7,010 nucleotides of DNA. Origin: an uncultured Flavobacteriales bacterium. GTDB taxonomy: Bacteria; Bacteroidota; Bacteroidia; Flavobacteriales; Crocinitomicaceae. Under the pieces are notes generated by a model. That model did no database searches, was not told the origin of the DNA, and saw nothing but the letters and a program-made list of their open reading frames with translations. Shown here piece after piece: positions 5,814 through 7,010 of the stretch. How positions within the stretch are numbered: position 1 is the first letter of the stretch; the number at the start of each line of letters is the position of its first letter. Position numbers and translations under genes: made by a program. The stretch is taken from NCBI GenBank assembly GCA_946886545.1, contig CAMPIU010000158.1, positions 1-7,010 of the forward strand, read 5' to 3'.

Positions 5814-7010
5814 TCACTTCCTATTAATCACATAAGTCGTGATCACTTTCGTTTCCTGTTTTAGAACAATTCCTTTGGCTTTCAGAAAATCAATGATCTC
5901 TGCTGGGCTGGCTTCATTCAGTTTTTTCCATTCCATTCCCTGGTTATAGATCAGCATATCTTTTAATGAATGGTCCGCGATATAATACTGTTTGGTCAGT
6001 TCTTCCAATTTTGTAAGAAAAATGTCGATTGAGGTATAGGCTTTATCCGTTCCCTCCTCAATTTGTTCCGGGTTTATGACGTATTCACTCAATTTGGGAA
6101 GAGATAAAACGGTCACTTTTTTCGGCTCGGAAATACTGTCGAATGCGATCGATAAGCCATCACATAGACTTTGTTCAATTTCCGAAATGGCTCCTTCAAA
6201 ACTGTCTTTTTTTCTCCAGTAAACAATGTCATAACGACAGGTATCAGATACTTTATTTTCTACCCATATATCAGAAGGGAGTTCACGCAGAAAAACAAAC
6301 AGTTCTGCGAGTGTTCCGGAACAATAGGTTATGCCGACATGTCCGTTTTGCATTCTGTAAGCACTACCTGATGAACTTGTTTCCAGTGATGGCCGGATGA
6401 TCAATTGATTGATCAGTGCAGAACTGCAAAATTCCTTCCTTCCGGTCATTTGTTTCATGCCATTAAATAAAGGATCCTCACCTCCACGAAATCCGCCGTT
6501 TAAAATAACTTCCGGATGTTCACTTTGTTGCTCAGGAGCAACACCATTGGTATTGATGACTTCTAAAAGTGTTTCTTCGGTAATATGATTACCCCGATAA
6601 ACTAAGTTACCATCCCGGTTGATAATAAACATCGCCGGACGACCTGTGACATTATAGTTTTTGAACTCCTGTTTATCGTCATCTCTTCCGACACAAAAAT
6701 CAATCTTAACTTTTTTCATGAAGTTTTCCAATTTCTCTTTTGGGTCATCTGTTATGGCGATAAAGGTTACATTTTGATTCTTGTATTTGGCATATAACTC
6801 ATTATTTTCCGGAAAGGCTGCAACGCAGGGAGAACACCAGGTTGCCCAGAAGTCCAATACTACTATGTTTCCCTTGAGCGATTCCAATTGGGGTGTTTTA
6901 TTTCCACAGTTATAAATTCCTTCGAGATGTAATACCGCTCCATTCTTTCCTGTCTCAGCTTGGGAGTAGATAATAGCGGGACCAACTAAAGTTATCATTA
7001 AAAAAAAGCG
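5814..7010 (-). CDS. Exported TlpA-like thioredoxin-fold protein with DUF3738-like C-terminal region (5' end outside the window)
   Basis: The frame stays open to the right edge. Codons before the ATG at 6998 read RFFL, and with the following MITLVGPAIIYSQA this looks like most of a signal peptide ending at an SQA-type cleavage site. The true start is therefore probably a few codons outside, and the ATG at 6998 is internal. Numbered from that Met, residues about 20-150 form a TlpA/AhpC-TSA-type thioredoxin domain with FWATWCSPC (C55, C58), the following FPE, and the cis-proline P121 in GRPAMFIINRDG. Such proteins reduce or exchange disulfides in the envelope. The roughly 240-residue remainder is not thioredoxin. 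Residues about 198-302 (IIRPS, then TLAEL at 229-233, CRYDIVYW at 254-261, and a strand ending TVLSL) follow the pattern of DUF3738/TIGR03435. The last 75 residues (helix ASPAEIIDFLKAKGI, then strand KVITTYVINRK) form another small unit. The substrate is unknown. The thioredoxin call is firm; DUF3738 is a tentative pattern match. Confidence 0.85.
   Translation of the reverse strand, partial: RFFLMITLVGPAIIYSQAETGKNGAVLHLEGIYNCGNKTPQLESLKGNIVVLDFWATWCSPCVAAFPENNELYAKYKNQNVTFIAITDDPKEKLENFMKKVKIDFCVGRDDDKQEFKNYNVTGRPAMFIINRDGNLVYRGNHITEETLLEVINTNGVAPEQQSEHPEVILNGGFRGGEDPLFNGMKQMTGRKEFCSSALINQLIIRPSLETSSSGSAYRMQNGHVGITYCSGTLAELFVFLRELPSDIWVENKVSDTCRYDIVYWRKKDSFEGAISEIEQSLCDGLSIAFDSISEPKKVTVLSLPKLSEYVINPEQIEEGTDKAYTSIDIFLTKLEELTKQYYIADHSLKDMLIYNQGMEWKKLNEASPAEIIDFLKAKGIVLKQETKVITTYVINRK

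Noticed and set aside
6143..6400. Two plus-strand open frames opposite the TlpA-like gene
   Set aside because: Both overlap the clearly coding minus strand and show no domain or start signal.

Overview
The window looks chromosomal and fits a member of Bacteroidota, probably Flavobacteriia (a Fluviicola/Crocinitomicaceae-like lineage is possible, but that is a guess). The evidence is a replicative DNA polymerase III alpha subunit with a fused N-terminal DEDDh exonuclease and flavobacterial-type sequence, an absence of strong Shine-Dalgarno sites before the genes, a match to the TAnnTTTG -7 promoter element of Bacteroidota, and a TlpA-type thioredoxin protein with a signal peptide. I see no rRNA, tRNA, CRISPR, integrase, transposase or insertion sequence.

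Layout from left to right. Bases 1-261 hold no convincing gene. They carry a near-perfect 21-base direct repeat (10-30 and 66-86), a long interrupted hairpin (134-192) and an imperfect dyad (218-235). Bases 262-849 (minus) encode a small multi-pass membrane protein resembling DUF6498. It is divergent from dnaE across 148 bases that contain a promoter candidate for each direction. Bases 998-5383 (plus) are dnaE with an N-terminal proofreading exonuclease. Downstream is a REP-like palindrome (5408-5425) with a GGGGTG tail. Bases 5446-5805 (minus) look like the decayed remains of a gene of about 120 codons, in three reading-frame pieces with in-frame stops. Bases 5814-7010 (minus) encode an exported TlpA-like thioredoxin protein with a C-terminal region resembling DUF3738 (TIGR03435); its first codons lie beyond the right edge.

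How the parts relate. dnaE is a core replication gene and stands alone here. The fused exonuclease keeps all five DEDDh residues, whereas the PHP domain of the same chain has lost several expected metal ligands, so proofreading is most likely done by the fused domain. The TlpA-like gene and the relic behind it were probably one minus-strand transcription unit, because the relic's start lies 8 bases after the TlpA stop. That unit converges on dnaE, and the REP-like palindrome sits between their ends. I found no clear new defence, mobile or biosynthetic system. The points most worth following up are the TlpA/DUF3738 architecture, the decayed downstream gene, the degenerate PHP site beside an intact exonuclease, and the unexplained repeats at the left edge.
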